In this document: positions 1 through 9,124 of the stretch, piece by piece
How positions within the stretch are numbered: the stretch's first letter is position 1
Layout of the letters: every line of letters begins with the position of its first letter
NCBI GenBank assembly: GCA_019753285.1
Contig: JAIELD010000067.1
Coordinates: forward strand, 1-43,223
Length of the DNA: 43,223 bases
Reading direction: 5' to 3'
Source: Beijerinckiaceae bacterium
GTDB taxonomy: Bacteria > Pseudomonadota > Alphaproteobacteria > Rhizobiales > Beijerinckiaceae
Notes under the pieces: generated by a model
Seen by the model: only the letters and a program-made list of their open reading frames with translations
What the model was told of the DNA's origin: nothing
Database searches by the model: none
Translations under genes and position numbers: made by a program

Positions 1-212
1 TAATCCCAATAGTCGACGGGCATCGACAGCACGACGAGGCCCGGATCCTTGGCGAGCTCGACGGCGAGCTTGTCGGCCGGCGGGCAGGACGAGCAGCCCT
101 GGCTGGTGAACAATTCGACGACGGCCCTCGGCTTTTGCGGCTGCGCCATGACGCCTGATCCTGCTGCGGTGAAAAATGCAGCCGTCGCGATGAGTTTGAA
201 TGCCCGAAGCAT
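1..212 (-). CDS. DUF1223 domain protein, N-terminal part (cut by window edge)
   Basis: The first 70 codons of a leftward gene are visible; the rest lies outside the window. The start is the ATG whose first base is 212. The protein opens with a short basic end and a hydrophobic stretch ending in an Ala-rich region (residues 1-22), which reads as a signal peptide. It then has the DUF1223 signature VELFTSQGCSSCPPADKL followed by a hydrophobic strand and PVDYWD. The CSSC motif is thioredoxin-like in appearance, and DUF1223 proteins are predicted to be periplasmic thioredoxin-fold proteins of unknown substrate. The family call is confident because the signature is distinctive; the function is not established. 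The gene ends upstream of mntH (3' end at 354) on the same strand but 141 bp away, so co-transcription is possible but not shown. Confidence 0.85.
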   Translation of the reverse strand, partial: MLRAFKLIATAAFFTAAGSGVMAQPQKPRAVVELFTSQGCSSCPPADKLAVELAKDPGLVVLSMPVDYWD

Positions 213-353
213 GGTGTGTCCTGACTCTGTCGGCTGCCGGATGATTTTGGCTATTCCCATGCAGCCAAAAATATTCAAGCGGTCGATGACAAGCGAGTCA
301 CATTGGAGTGAAGCATCGGCGCGGGGATACGCGCACGCCGTCACTGGCCGTTT

Positions 354-1757
354 CTACAGCGCGCCCGCTATCGTGTCGAACAATAGTTTGACGTTCAGCG
401 CGACGATGAGCGCGGCGACGAGCGCGGCGACGATCAGGAGCGGACGCGAAATGGCGAGCGCGCCCATCTGTTTCTTGTCGGACACAAACCAGACAAGCGG
501 GATGACAGCGAAGGGAAGCTGCATCGAGAGGACGACCTGGCTGAGAACGAGCAGCCGCGCCGTGCCGCTTTCCCCGTAAAGCAGCGTGACGATGATGACC
601 GGCAGGATGGCGAGTGCCCGCGTCAGCAGGCGCCGGGCCCAGGGCGGGATGGTGAGGCGGAGGAAGCCTTCCATCACGATCTGCCCCGCGAGCGTGGCGG
701 TGACGGTGGAGTTGAGGCCGGATGCGAGCAGCGCGACGGCGAACAGGGTGGATGCGATGCCAAGGCCGAGGACGGGCGAGAGAAGCGTATAGGCCTCGCC
801 GATCTCGGCGACATCGGTGCGCCCGGTATGGTGGAAGGCCGCCGCCGCGACGATCAGGATGGCGGCATTGACGAAGAGCGCGAGCATCAGTGCGATGGTG
901 CTGTCGACAGTCGCCCAGCGGACCGCCTGCCTGCGGCCTGTCTCGTTCCGCTCATAGGCACGGGTCTGCACGATCGAGGAGTGGAGATATAGGTTATGCG
1001 GCATCACCGTCGCGCCGATGATGCCGATCGCGAGATAGAGCATCTCCGGATTGGTGACGATGGCGGGCGTGGGCAGAAATCCGGCGAGCACCCTGGACAG
1101 CGCAGGCGCGGCTGCGGCGATCTGGATCGCGAAGCAGACAGCGATGACGATGAGCAGCGCGACGACGAATGCCTCGAGAAAGCGGAAGCCCTTGTTCATC
1201 AGGAGGAGGATCAGGAACGCATCGAGCGCGGTGATCAGCGCCCCGGCGATCAGCGGCAGCCCGAACAGCAGTTGCAGCGCGATCGCAGTGCCGATCACCT
1301 CGGCGAGATCGCAGGCGATGATCGCAAGCTCGCAGGCGATCCAGAGACAAAAATTGACGGGCTTCGAGAAGTTGGCCCGGCAGGCCTGCGCAAGATCGAG
1401 CCCCGTCGCGATGCCGAGCCGCGCGGCCAGCGCCTGGAGCAGGATCGCCATCATGTTGGAGATGAGGATGACCGACAGCAGCGCGTAGCCGAATTTCGAT
1501 CCGCCCGCGATGTCGGTTGCCCAGTTGCCGGGATCCATGTAGCCGACCGAGACCATGTAGCCGGGCCCCGCGAAGGCGAGAAGGCGGCGAATCCAGAAGC
1601 CGGTTTTCGGCACGGGGATGGTCGAATTCACGTCCTCGAGACTCGGGCGCGCCGGAGCGCTTGCCTCGGCGAACGACCAATCCTGCGGTCGCCCGGCTTT
1701 AGCGGCGTCGTTCTGAGTCATCGATGGATCCGGTCCGGCATGAGGTCTCAATAACAT
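354..1757 (-). CDS. mntH: Nramp-family divalent metal (Mn2+/H+) symporter MntH
   Basis: An inner-membrane, proton-coupled importer of Mn2+ (and less well Fe2+). It has 467 residues, with a cytosolic N-terminal extension of about 55 residues followed by about eleven hydrophobic helices. The two metal-site motifs of the Nramp family are present: DPGNWATD at residues 75-82 in helix 1 and MPHN at 252-255 in helix 6. The start used is ATG at 1757; an in-frame ATG at 1721 would shorten the N-terminus by 12 residues. The gene is divergent from mntR, and an MntR-box-like palindrome at 1771-1792 lies only 14 bp upstream of the start, so Mn2+-dependent repression by MntR is very likely. The identity is secure; metal preference is inferred from the family. 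Confidence 0.95.
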   Translation of the reverse strand: MLLRPHAGPDPSMTQNDAAKAGRPQDWSFAEASAPARPSLEDVNSTIPVPKTGFWIRRLLAFAGPGYMVSVGYMDPGNWATDIAGGSKFGYALLSVILISNMMAILLQALAARLGIATGLDLAQACRANFSKPVNFCLWIACELAIIACDLAEVIGTAIALQLLFGLPLIAGALITALDAFLILLLMNKGFRFLEAFVVALLIVIAVCFAIQIAAAAPALSRVLAGFLPTPAIVTNPEMLYLAIGIIGATVMPHNLYLHSSIVQTRAYERNETGRRQAVRWATVDSTIALMLALFVNAAILIVAAAAFHHTGRTDVAEIGEAYTLLSPVLGLGIASTLFAVALLASGLNSTVTATLAGQIVMEGFLRLTIPPWARRLLTRALAILPVIIVTLLYGESGTARLLVLSQVVLSMQLPFAVIPLVWFVSDKKQMGALAISRPLLIVAALVAALIVALNVKLLFDTIAGAL

Positions 1758-1770
1758 AACTTCGGCTCAA

Positions 1771-1814
1771 CAATATACAAGAGGCTATATTGTCAGTCTA
1801 AGTCTATATTGTCA
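1771..1814. promoter_or_regulatory. Probable MntR operator: palindrome plus an extra half-site
   Basis: A 22-bp inverted repeat CAATATA-N8-TATATTG occupies 1771-1792. The right arm recurs as an 11-bp direct repeat, CTATATTGTCA, at 1785-1795 and 1804-1814, 19 bp apart. The segment lies between divergent mntH and mntR, directly upstream of mntH. Its length and core (GGCTAT in the centre-right) resemble the enterobacterial MntR box, which I recall as AACATAGC-N4-GGCTATGTT. Repression of mntH by Mn-loaded MntR is the simplest reading; whether the downstream half-site adds a second dimer is open. Confidence 0.7.
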
Positions 1815-2068
1815 TGTCGCGGCTTTGTTCCGGCTGTTCGGGGGGTTGAGCTGTGCACGGTTAGTGCTGAATTTAAGCCTTGGCTATGAATTCGTATGAC
1901 GGTTTAGTAAGACTGGTGCGGCGGCCTTGAACCGCGGCCGCGAGAGCATGCTGCGAACAGTGGGAATGGTTTTCGCGTCAATCGGGTTCTCGGCTATCGA
2001 TTTGGCTGTTTGCGCTGGTTTCGACGAGCCCGCCAACGCGAAATGTTCGAGCGACGGAGATGAAAAGC

Positions 2069-2530
2069 ATGCCGCGCAGCCGCCAGGCGACCTTGAGAGA
2101 TGAGCCCTTGCTCGACGCGGACACGCATTCGGAAGGCTTTCGCCACACGCGCGAGGCCCGCCGCGGCGCACTCATCGAGGATTATGTCGAGCTGATCGCC
2201 GATCTCATCGACGATGGCGGCGAGGCGCGGCAGGTCGACATCGCGGCTCGCCTCGGCGTCGCCCAGCCGACGGTCGCGAAGATGCTGCGCCGGCTGACTC
2301 AGGACCAGCTCGTCTCACGAAAGCCTTATCGCGGCGTGTTTCTGACCGATGCCGGGCGGCGCATCGCCGATCACATAAGGGCCCGGCACCAGACCGTCGA
2401 GGCGTTCCTGCGCTCGCTCGGCGTCAAGGCCGAGACGGCGCGCATCGATGCCGAGGGCATAGAGCATCATGTAAGCGCGGAGACGCTCGACGCGTTCCGC
2501 CGCCATCTCGATGAGCGCGGAAAACTCTAA
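2069..2530 (+). CDS. mntR: Manganese-responsive DtxR-family repressor MntR
   Basis: A cytosolic transcription factor that represses manganese uptake when Mn2+ is bound. The protein is about 153 residues, the usual size for MntR. It has the N-terminal winged helix-turn-helix with [20 protein letters not shown] as recognition region, then a short dimerisation domain with the metal-ligand pattern EGIEHHVS. The start chosen is ATG 2069 because GGAG (2056-2059) sits 9 bases upstream; the in-frame ATG at 2060 abuts that GGAG and is less likely. The gene is divergent from mntH with the operator between them. It overlaps the convergent DUF2125 gene by a few bases at the stop codons. The identification rests on close similarity to remembered E. 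coli MntR motifs (DDYVELI, EARQVD, AEGMEHHVS). Confidence 0.93.
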   Translation: MPRSRQATLRDEPLLDADTHSEGFRHTREARRGALIEDYVELIADLIDDGGEARQVDIAARLGVAQPTVAKMLRRLTQDQLVSRKPYRGVFLTDAGRRIADHIRARHQTVEAFLRSLGVKAETARIDAEGIEHHVSAETLDAFRRHLDERGKL

Positions 2531-3516
2531 TAGAGCGGCGTCAGGCTGATGAGCGGCAGCGGTCCGACGTAGATCTTGCCGTTTGTGAGCAGCATCGGAA
2601 GCTTGCCGCTTTTGATCAAGCCCGCAAGGCTTTTAGCCCCGAACTGACCGGCGATCGCGTCGAGACCCTGGAAGGTCGCGTCGAGCCGTCCGGTCGGATA
2701 ATGGCCGGCGTCGAGGCCGAGATCGCCGGAAAGTCCGAGCCGCATGGGGCCTTTGACGAGATCGAAGAAGATCACCTTGAAGCTGCCATTGGCGGCTCGC
2801 CATTCTTCGGCGCTCACCCGCCAGTCACGCTTCGGCACGAGCGGTACGTTCGCGGCGAGCGCCTGCAGTTCGAGGTTGAGCGGCTGGGAGTTGCCGGACG
2901 CCGCGTCGAGCGGGCTCAGCGTCAGGCCGTCGATCTTGAGCGCGATCTTGTAGTTCGCGGCGCCTGCGCTGCGCTGGCCGTCCTGCGCGATCGCGACATT
3001 GACCCGGTGTGCGCCGCCAAGCATCGGTTGCCCCGCATCCGGTGTCAGCGACGCGGTGAGGTCCTGAATGTCGAGCGAAAACTCGTTGAGCACGATCGTA
3101 TCGGTGGACAGGCTCGTCTTGGCGTCTTTCCAGTTGATCTCGGCCGAGCCAACGCCGTTCTTCAGCACGAGAGGGCCGGTCAGCGTTGCGATCGCGCGGG
3201 TGGGGTCGATGGCGCGGGCCTGGACGAGAAGAGCGCCGAGGCGGCCTTCGCCGGGCCTGCCGTCGACCCTGGAGGTAAAGGTCGGGGCGGCGCACGTCAC
3301 CTCGATCCGGAATGGAAAGCCTGACACGGAGCGGCTGGGACAGGTCCAGTCCCGACCGGCACGGGCCTCGCGGGCGAAGGCGTCGTCCATCACCTCGCCG
3401 GTCTTCGACGCGGCGTAGAACCAGAAGCCGCTCCAGATCAGGCAGATGGTGGCAAGGATGCCAAAGGGGATGTAAAGACCAAGCCGGCTTGGACGGGTCG
3501 GCGCCGAACTCTGCAT
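2527..3516 (-). CDS. DUF2125 domain protein, membrane-anchored
   Basis: A 329-residue protein of the alphaproteobacterial DUF2125 family, whose function is unknown. It starts with a single N-terminal membrane segment (about residues 13-32, [20 protein letters not shown]), so the bulk is predicted to be periplasmic. The early signature [15 protein letters not shown], followed by [17 protein letters not shown] with two cysteines, is typical of the family. The remainder is rich in beta-strand-like alternation with no catalytic motif visible. It is a lone gene, convergent with mntR (stop codons overlap), and no functional link to manganese is implied by that arrangement. Confidence 0.85.
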   Translation of the reverse strand: MQSSAPTRPSRLGLYIPFGILATICLIWSGFWFYAASKTGEVMDDAFAREARAGRDWTCPSRSVSGFPFRIEVTCAAPTFTSRVDGRPGEGRLGALLVQARAIDPTRAIATLTGPLVLKNGVGSAEINWKDAKTSLSTDTIVLNEFSLDIQDLTASLTPDAGQPMLGGAHRVNVAIAQDGQRSAGAANYKIALKIDGLTLSPLDAASGNSQPLNLELQALAANVPLVPKRDWRVSAEEWRAANGSFKVIFFDLVKGPMRLGLSGDLGLDAGHYPTGRLDATFQGLDAIAGQFGAKSLAGLIKSGKLPMLLTNGKIYVGPLPLISLTPLY

Positions 3517-3717
3517 GGTGTTCGATCCTGTTCATCAGCTTTCGGAAAACCGGCCGATGACGTCATTCGCTTCGGTGAGTGTTGGGCCTCGGTGCATGCT
3601 ACGCGAGTCGATCGAGGTCAAGCGCGGCGTCGCCGCAACGCGCGGTAGACCCGTGCCGGCGGTGATCAACGGCCTAGCCGGGCAAAAGGTCCAGGGTGCA
3701 GCGACGATGGAACGACA

Positions 3718-4242
3718 ATGGTGATCGACGAGACGAATTTCTGGGTGTTCGGCTATGGCTCGCTGATGTGGCGGCCAGGCTTTGAGTATGAGGAGCGGCA
3801 CGCCGCCGTGCTGCGCGGCGCGCACCGCAAACTCTGCCTCTTCTCCTATGTGCACAGGGGAACCCCCGAAGCGCCCGGTCTTGTGCTCGGCCTCGATCAT
3901 GGCGGCTCATGCCGAGGGATCGCCTTCCGCATCGCGCCGCACAACGCGAGGGCGACCTTCGATTACCTGCAGGAGCGCGAGCAGATGAACTACGCCTATC
4001 GCGAGGCGGTGCGGCAGGTTCAGCTTGATGACGGGCGCAGCGTCGGCGCGCTGGCGTTCCTCGTCAACCGCAAGCATCCGCAATATGCCGGTGTGCTCGA
4101 TGAGACCGAGATCCTGCGCCATGTGCGGCAGGGCATGGGCAAGTCAGGCTCCAATCTCGACTACATCCGCAACACGGCGCTCGAGCTTGAGCGGCTCAAC
4201 ATTCAGGACGCGACGCTGACCTGGCTGGTCGATCGCCTCTGA
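3718..4242 (+). CDS. ChaC-like glutathione-specific gamma-glutamylcyclotransferase
   Basis: Predicted cytosolic enzyme that cleaves glutathione into 5-oxoproline and Cys-Gly. The 174-residue length fits ChaC proteins. The N-terminal WVFGYGSLMWRPGF segment (about residues 8-21) is the substrate-binding loop of the gamma-glutamylcyclotransferase fold. YLQEREQMNYAYREA carries the conserved glutamate expected to be the general acid/base. The C-terminus GSNLDYIRNTALELERLNI is also typical of ChaC. The start is ATG 3718; no strong Shine-Dalgarno is visible. The gene's 3' end overlaps the convergent plsC gene by about 40 bp. Confidence 0.88.
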   Translation: MVIDETNFWVFGYGSLMWRPGFEYEERHAAVLRGAHRKLCLFSYVHRGTPEAPGLVLGLDHGGSCRGIAFRIAPHNARATFDYLQEREQMNYAYREAVRQVQLDDGRSVGALAFLVNRKHPQYAGVLDETEILRHVRQGMGKSGSNLDYIRNTALELERLNIQDATLTWLVDRL

Positions 4243-5021
4243 TAGGCGCGGCCCTCCTCGATCAGCCGGTCCGACGCCGTCTCGATCGTCGTTTGGAGGA
4301 GCGCGAAGAATGCTTTCTTGTCGAGGCCCGGAGCAATGGCCGGCATGATTTCGATCGTGATCTTGCCGGGATATTTCAAGAAGCCTTTCTTCGGCCAGCA
4401 GAGGCCTGCATTGTGCGCGACGGGCACGCAGGCGACACCCAGCTCCGCGTAGAGATGGGCGACGCCGATCTTGTATTCCGGCGGAGCCCCCACCGGACGC
4501 CGCGTTCCTTCCGGGAAGATCATCACCTGGCGGCCCTGCGCGATGCGCTCATGCGCGCAGGCGTTCATGCTGCGCATCACGGCCGCGCGCTGGCCCCGGT
4601 TGATCGGTATGAGCTCCGCCTTCTTGAGATGCCAGCCGAAGATCGGCACCCACATCAATTCGCGCTTCAGGATCCAGGTCGGATACGGCACGAGATAGGC
4701 GACGGCCATGGTCTCCCAGGCCGACTGGTGCTTCGAGGCGACGATGTATCCGCCGGAGGGAGGCAGGTTCTCCAGCCCGCGCACCTCGTATCTCACGCCG
4801 ATGGTCGTATGGAACAGCCAGAGGGTCATCCGCATCCAGCTCTTGCCGACAATGCGGATAAACAGCCGATATGGCAGCAACAGGCCCGGCAGCATCACGA
4901 TGAAGAAGAGCAGGTTCGCGATCAGCGCGACGGTGTTGAAGATAAGCGATCGGATGAAAAGCATGCTCTGGCGAACCCTGGTGGCATCGGCTCGCTGCAG
5001 GATCGGTTCATGACGAGGCAT
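4203..5021 (-). CDS. Lysophospholipid acyltransferase, PlsC family (1-acyl-sn-glycerol-3-phosphate acyltransferase)
   Basis: Membrane-bound acyltransferase of phospholipid synthesis, expected to acylate position 2 of lysophosphatidate. The 272-residue protein has hydrophobic N-terminal helices (about 24-50). The acceptor motif is HQSAWE at 98-103, so H-X4-E rather than the canonical H-X4-D. FPEGTRRP (EGTR 171-174) and a proline-containing VPVAHNAG block are further family motifs. The start used is ATG 5021; an in-frame ATG at 4964 (residue 20) just before the first helix is an alternative. It is the last gene of a leftward string ftsE-ftsX-ydcF-plsC. The string is common in rhizobia, which supports the call, although the substrate could be another lysophospholipid. 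Confidence 0.88.
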   Translation of the reverse strand: MPRHEPILQRADATRVRQSMLFIRSLIFNTVALIANLLFFIVMLPGLLLPYRLFIRIVGKSWMRMTLWLFHTTIGVRYEVRGLENLPPSGGYIVASKHQSAWETMAVAYLVPYPTWILKRELMWVPIFGWHLKKAELIPINRGQRAAVMRSMNACAHERIAQGRQVMIFPEGTRRPVGAPPEYKIGVAHLYAELGVACVPVAHNAGLCWPKKGFLKYPGKITIEIMPAIAPGLDKKAFFALLQTTIETASDRLIEEGRAYQRRSTSQVSVAS

Positions 5022-5114
5022 GAACCGCTTGCGCGCGGGCGGTAAGATCAGGCTCGTTAGCTTCCCGCGCCCCGCTCGGCAAGTTTTCTCAGTAGGCGTT
5101 CACACGAGACGGGA

Positions 5115-5900
5115 TCAGTTTGCGGAGAGTTTCTTCCGATGGAGCGCCGCGCCGGAGGTCTTGTGGCGAAGGCTGCCGGTCGCGGTCATATCCACCTGGA
5201 TTTGCGGATAGAGAGCGGCGCGGACATAGGCCGCGAGATATTTGCCATATTCGGTTGCCAGAATCTTGGTGTTGCCGAGGCTGCGCCACGCGCTGAACTC
5301 CGCCGGCTTGTCCGGGCTGACGGGATGCGGACGCAGATCGACCTCGGGCATGGCCCGCTGCAATTCGAGCATGGCGCGGGGCATGTGGTAGCTCGAGGTG
5401 ACGACGATCAGAGACCGGACCTTGCGGCTCTCCGCCCAGCGCTTCGTCTCCACCGCGTTGCCCACCGTGTTGCGTGCCTGGTAATCCATGTCGATGCAGC
5501 AGTCGAACAGGTCGCGGTGCTGGGGCAGGGTGCTGGCGAGACGTTCGGGCGAGGTCGACCGATTGACGCCGCTGATCAGGAGGCGCTGGGCGCGCCCATC
5601 CGCGAGCAGGTCGACCGCATCGGATATGCGCTCGGAGCCGCCGGTCAGCGCCACGATCCCGTCGGCGCGATCACCGGAGGCCGGCCGCTCCTCCTCAAGC
5701 TTCGAGACGAACGACGCAAAGCCCGCAGCGAGGCCGACGCACAGCGTGAGGGCGAAGCCGATCGCCGCACGCGCCAGATGCCGGCCGGCGCGTCCGCCAG
5801 AGCACAGGCTGCCGGAAGGCCGGGCGTGGCTCGCCAGGGCTTCCACGTCATGGAGCGGGTCTGGTGTCATCAATCGAATCAAGGGCCCCGAACGGGCCAT
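5115..5900 (-). CDS. YdcF/ElyC-like DUF218 protein
   Basis: A 261-residue protein of the YdcF-like family (DUF218), related to ElyC/SanA envelope proteins. An Ala-rich hydrophobic segment near residues 46-66 is the likely membrane anchor, placing the domain in the periplasm. The DUF218 pattern is visible in order: GIVALTGGSERISDAVDLL, RLLISGV, ARNTVGNAVET and the strand VTSSYHMPRAMLEL. Start ATG 5900 is the longest; ATG 5870 is equally possible and neither has a strong Shine-Dalgarno. It lies between ftsX (171 bp upstream) and plsC on the same strand, so a role in envelope assembly is plausible but inferred from neighbours only. Confidence 0.82.
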   Translation of the reverse strand: MARSGPLIRLMTPDPLHDVEALASHARPSGSLCSGGRAGRHLARAAIGFALTLCVGLAAGFASFVSKLEEERPASGDRADGIVALTGGSERISDAVDLLADGRAQRLLISGVNRSTSPERLASTLPQHRDLFDCCIDMDYQARNTVGNAVETKRWAESRKVRSLIVVTSSYHMPRAMLELQRAMPEVDLRPHPVSPDKPAEFSAWRSLGNTKILATEYGKYLAAYVRAALYPQIQVDMTATGSLRHKTSGAALHRKKLSAN

Positions 5901-6071
5901 CGTCAGCCAATCACGATATCGTTAAACATTCCACCCATCTGGCCAGAGCGGGTGCGGGGCATCCGGTCGAGCGCGGCGGCATCTCCCGGGACACGATCCA
6001 TAAAGCCAGCCGCTTGTGTCAAAATCAAGTTTCGGCGCTGGCCCGCCGCCGCAATCAGCCCCTCCGGCCAG

Positions 6072-7232
6072 TCAGGTGATGTCCCGCAGATTGCGATAGA
6101 CCGTGCGCCGCGTGACGATCGCGGTGAGGCCAGCAACGACGAAGGCGATGCAGATCACCGCCAGATAGCCGCGAGGCCCGAGCGCGAATGTGCCGAACAA
6201 CGCCTCGATCTGCTCACCCTGCGGCGTGGCGTTCCAGCGGCTCGAAAGCGCGCCTGCGGCGAGAAAGGCCAGAACGGCGAGCCCGCTGCCGATGAGGCCG
6301 CCGCGAAGCCCCATCATCAGGAAATGCCGCTGGAACTCGTCCGCGATGAAGCGGTCCTCGGCCCCGACGAGATGCAATACGTTGATGATCTCCCGCGTGC
6401 CGGCCATGGCGCCGCGGGTCGCGAAGGCGATGGCCAGCCCGGTCGCGATGAGCACAAGCGCCAGCGCCGTCAGGCCGACGAGCACGAGCGCGCCGGCCAT
6501 GGTGGCAAGACGCGCGCTCCACTGGCGGTGATCGTCGAGCGTCGCGGTCGGCACCGCTTCGGCGAGGCGTCGCTTCAGGCTTGCCAAATCAGGCAGGGAC
6601 GCCTTCGGATCGAGGCTGAGCACGACGATGCGCGGCACGGGCATCTGGTCGAAGGGAAGCGCGCTGCCGAGCCAGGGCTCGAGCAGGCGCTCCGACTCCT
6701 CCTTGCTGTAGGGCCGCACGCCGTCGATGCCGCCGACGCCGCGCGCAAGCTCCGATGCCGTCTTCACGTCGGCGTCGAGATCGCGGCCGCTGCGGGGCCT
6801 TATCTGGATCGTCATCTCGCGTGTGACGTCGGCGCTCCAACTGGCCGATGCCGTAGCGATCAACTCGACCGCACCGGCCGTCATGGATGCGAGGAACGTC
6901 ATGATCACGACGACGATGACGAGCGCCCGGCCGGAGATCGAAGCTTCAGGCACGAGCGCGGTCTGCCTCTCGTCGCGCCTGCGGGCGCGCGGCACGCTGT
7001 CCTTCAGAACGTCGAGCAGGGTCTTGTGGCGCGTGCGCCCGGTGCGCGCTGGCGGCTCCGGCGGTGCGCGCTCTTCGTGAAGGATGCCGGCGAGGGCCTC
7101 CCGGTTGGCGGAGGCGGCCGGATCGGAGGCGCGTCTGATCGCCGGACGCGACCGCACGGCGTTGCCCTGCTGCGGCGTCTCCGCCCTGTTCGCCGACCCG
7201 CCATCGTTCGAAGACATGTCATTCGAAGACAT
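6072..7232 (-). CDS. ftsX: Cell-division ABC-transporter-like permease FtsX
   Basis: Membrane partner of FtsE, which in other bacteria relays divisome signals to periplasmic cell-wall hydrolases. The protein is about 386 residues. A basic cytosolic N-terminus, extended as in other alphaproteobacteria, is followed by a first membrane helix (ALVIVVVIMTFLASMTAGAV), a periplasmic domain, and three C-terminal helices. Start choice: ATG 7232 is preceded by GGAAGG eight bases upstream and overlaps the end of ftsE by 14 bp. A second in-frame ATG at 7217 lies 15 bp on, inside a short tandem repeat encoding MSSND twice, and would also work. The overlap with ftsE indicates translational coupling. Confidence 0.92.
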   Translation of the reverse strand: MSSNDMSSNDGGSANRAETPQQGNAVRSRPAIRRASDPAASANREALAGILHEERAPPEPPARTGRTRHKTLLDVLKDSVPRARRRDERQTALVPEASISGRALVIVVVIMTFLASMTAGAVELIATASASWSADVTREMTIQIRPRSGRDLDADVKTASELARGVGGIDGVRPYSKEESERLLEPWLGSALPFDQMPVPRIVVLSLDPKASLPDLASLKRRLAEAVPTATLDDHRQWSARLATMAGALVLVGLTALALVLIATGLAIAFATRGAMAGTREIINVLHLVGAEDRFIADEFQRHFLMMGLRGGLIGSGLAVLAFLAAGALSSRWNATPQGEQIEALFGTFALGPRGYLAVICIAFVVAGLTAIVTRRTVYRNLRDIT

Positions 7233-7902
7233 GGACCTGCCCTTCCGCGAGCACGATCCTGCGCGCATCGAACTGATCCATCAAGGTGAAGTCGTGCGTC
7301 GCAAGGACGATCGCCGTGCCGAGCTTGTTGAGCTCTACGAAAAGCCGCAACAGGCGGCGCGCCAGCGGCGGATCGACATTTCCCGTGGGCTCGTCCGCCA
7401 GCAGAAGCTCCGGTCTCACGATCAGCGCCCGAGCGATGGCGGCGCGCTGCTTCTCGCCGCCGGAAAGCACTATGGGCGGCACGTGCATGCGCTCGCCGAG
7501 CCCCACCCAGCGCAACAGCTCGACGACCTCGTTGCGATAGCTGCTTTCGCTCTTGCCCTGGACGCGCAGCGGCAGCGCCACGTTCTCATAGGTCGTCAGG
7601 TGGTCGAGCAGCCGGAAATCCTGGAAGATGATGCCGATGCGCCGGCGCAGATTGGCAAGATCATCCTGCGTGATCGAGGCCGAATTGCGCGAAAACAACG
7701 TGATCGTTCCGCGCGTCGGCCGCAACTGCTGCAGCACGAGCTTGAGGAGGGTGGTCTTGCCTGAGCCCGACGGGCCGGTCAGGAACTGAAAGGAGCGCGG
7801 CGCGATGTGGAAGCTGATGTCGCGGAGCACCTCCGGCCCCATGCCGTAACGCAGGCCGACATTTTCAAAACGAACCAAATTGCTGCATCCCGAGTGTCGC
7901 AT
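7219..7902 (-). CDS. ftsE: Cell-division ATP-binding protein FtsE
   Basis: Cytosolic ATPase subunit of the FtsEX complex at the division septum. All ABC motifs are present: Walker A GPSGSGKT (about 43-50), Q-loop IIFQDFRLL, signature LSGGEKQR (146-153), Walker B LLLADEP and the switch histidine in LATHDF. The length (about 227 residues) is normal. The start is set at ATG 7902. A TTG at 7878 (giving LVRFENVGL at the N-terminus, as in most FtsE proteins) is a serious alternative because the first nine residues do not resemble the family. The gene is the head of the ftsE-ftsX-ydcF-plsC string and is divergent from the zinc-ribbon gene at 8011, so the promoter should lie in 7903-8010. Confidence 0.94.
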   Translation of the reverse strand: MRHSGCSNLVRFENVGLRYGMGPEVLRDISFHIAPRSFQFLTGPSGSGKTTLLKLVLQQLRPTRGTITLFSRNSASITQDDLANLRRRIGIIFQDFRLLDHLTTYENVALPLRVQGKSESSYRNEVVELLRWVGLGERMHVPPIVLSGGEKQRAAIARALIVRPELLLADEPTGNVDPPLARRLLRLFVELNKLGTAIVLATHDFTLMDQFDARRIVLAEGQVHVFE

Positions 7903-8010
7903 CACGCGCCCGATGCCGGGCCGCCGATACGAATCATACCGCTTTTTTACGCGCCCTTAACCACAAAGAGCGAGCAATAACGAGAACTGCACCATCGATA
8001 GGCCGTTTTC

Positions 8011-9054
8011 ATGATCATCCAATGTCCATCCTGCGCGGCGACGTATGATCTGCCCGAAACGAGCGTGCGAGCCGGACGCAAGGTGCGCTGCGCCGCCTGC
8101 AAGACGATGTGGACGGTCGAGGCGATGGACATGCCGGCCGAAGCGCCTGCGGCGGCTCTTCCGCCTCTGCCGGAGGCGGCGCCGCTGCCGCCGATCCCTG
8201 CGAGCCTCGAGGAGCGTTTCGAGGCAGACGACCTTCGCCTTGCCGGCATCAGTCAAACGGAAACCGATCCTACCGCAGCGCTGGCAGCGGAGTCTTCTCA
8301 GCCGCAAAAATTCTCGTTGCAGACCGAAGATGACGATCTGCAGCCGCATTTGAAGTCGGAGGCGACAACAGATGACGACCTGACGGCGCAGGTCGAGGCC
8401 GAGCCCGATAATTCGCAGGACGACGTCGACGCTCTGTTCGATACGCCAAGCGTCGCCGAGTTCGGAGACGGCGAGGCTCAAGCCGCCTCGCCCACCGAGA
8501 CGGGCGCTGCGGAAGCCGATGGCGAACCGTCGCTCGGCTCCAACCTTGCGGCGAAGGCGCGGCGTGGTCGCGCCCGCATGACGGAGGCAAAGACCAAGGC
8601 GAAGGGCCGCAAGCTGCCGCTTGCCGCCGCCGCTGCGCTCGCCATTTTCGGAGGGCTTGCTTCCACGACGCTGTATCGCGAATCCGTCGTAAACGCGATG
8701 CCGCAATCGGCGCGGCTCTACTCGGCGCTCGGCATGCCGGTCAACCTGCGCGGGATCGAGATCCGCAACGTCTCGAGCAGCATCGTCGTCGAACAGGGGG
8801 TGCAGCAGCTCGTCGTGGAGGGTGAGCTCGTCAATCTGCACAAGAGCGAAACCAAACTATCGCGGCTCCGCTTCGCCGTGCGGTCCGAGAAGGGCCAGGA
8901 AATCTATAGCTGGAAGGCGACCGCGGAGAAACCCTCGCTCGAGCCCGGCGAGACGCTGAAGTTTCGCCGCCGCCTCGCCTCGCCGCCCGATGGCGCGGCG
9001 GACGTCGTGGTCCGCTTCGAGACGCGCGGCGACATGGTTGCGGGCGTGCAATAG
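8011..9054 (+). CDS. MJ0042-type zinc-ribbon, DUF3426-like single-pass membrane protein
   Basis: A 347-residue protein with three parts. Residues 1-38 form a zinc ribbon with two CxxC pairs (CPSC and CAAC) in the MJ0042 pattern. Residues about 40-200 are acidic, Ala/Pro-rich and probably disordered. A membrane segment (about 210-226, PLAAAAALAIFGGLAST) is followed by a C-terminal DUF3426-like beta domain with GIEIRNVSSSIV and VVEGELVN. The ribbon is predicted to be cytosolic and the C-terminal domain periplasmic. Function is not established; it is next to ftsE in a divergent arrangement and upstream of hpt, as seen in related bacteria. The start ATG 8011 is the one giving the ribbon at the extreme N-terminus. 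Confidence 0.85.
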   Translation: MIIQCPSCAATYDLPETSVRAGRKVRCAACKTMWTVEAMDMPAEAPAAALPPLPEAAPLPPIPASLEERFEADDLRLAGISQTETDPTAALAAESSQPQKFSLQTEDDDLQPHLKSEATTDDDLTAQVEAEPDNSQDDVDALFDTPSVAEFGDGEAQAASPTETGAAEADGEPSLGSNLAAKARRGRARMTEAKTKAKGRKLPLAAAAALAIFGGLASTTLYRESVVNAMPQSARLYSALGMPVNLRGIEIRNVSSSIVVEQGVQQLVVEGELVNLHKSETKLSRLRFAVRSEKGQEIYSWKATAEKPSLEPGETLKFRRRLASPPDGAADVVVRFETRGDMVAGVQ

Positions 9055-9124
9055 AGAAAATCTCTCACGCTTTTGCCGAAGATGGTCTAAGGCCGCTCTT
9101 TCGATTTGAAACGCGGACCGACCG

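Noticed and set aside
5139-7289. 716-codon plus-strand open frame across ydcF and ftsX
   Set aside because: It is antisense to two well-identified genes, has the Arg/Gly/His-rich composition of a GC-rich shadow frame and no family motif.
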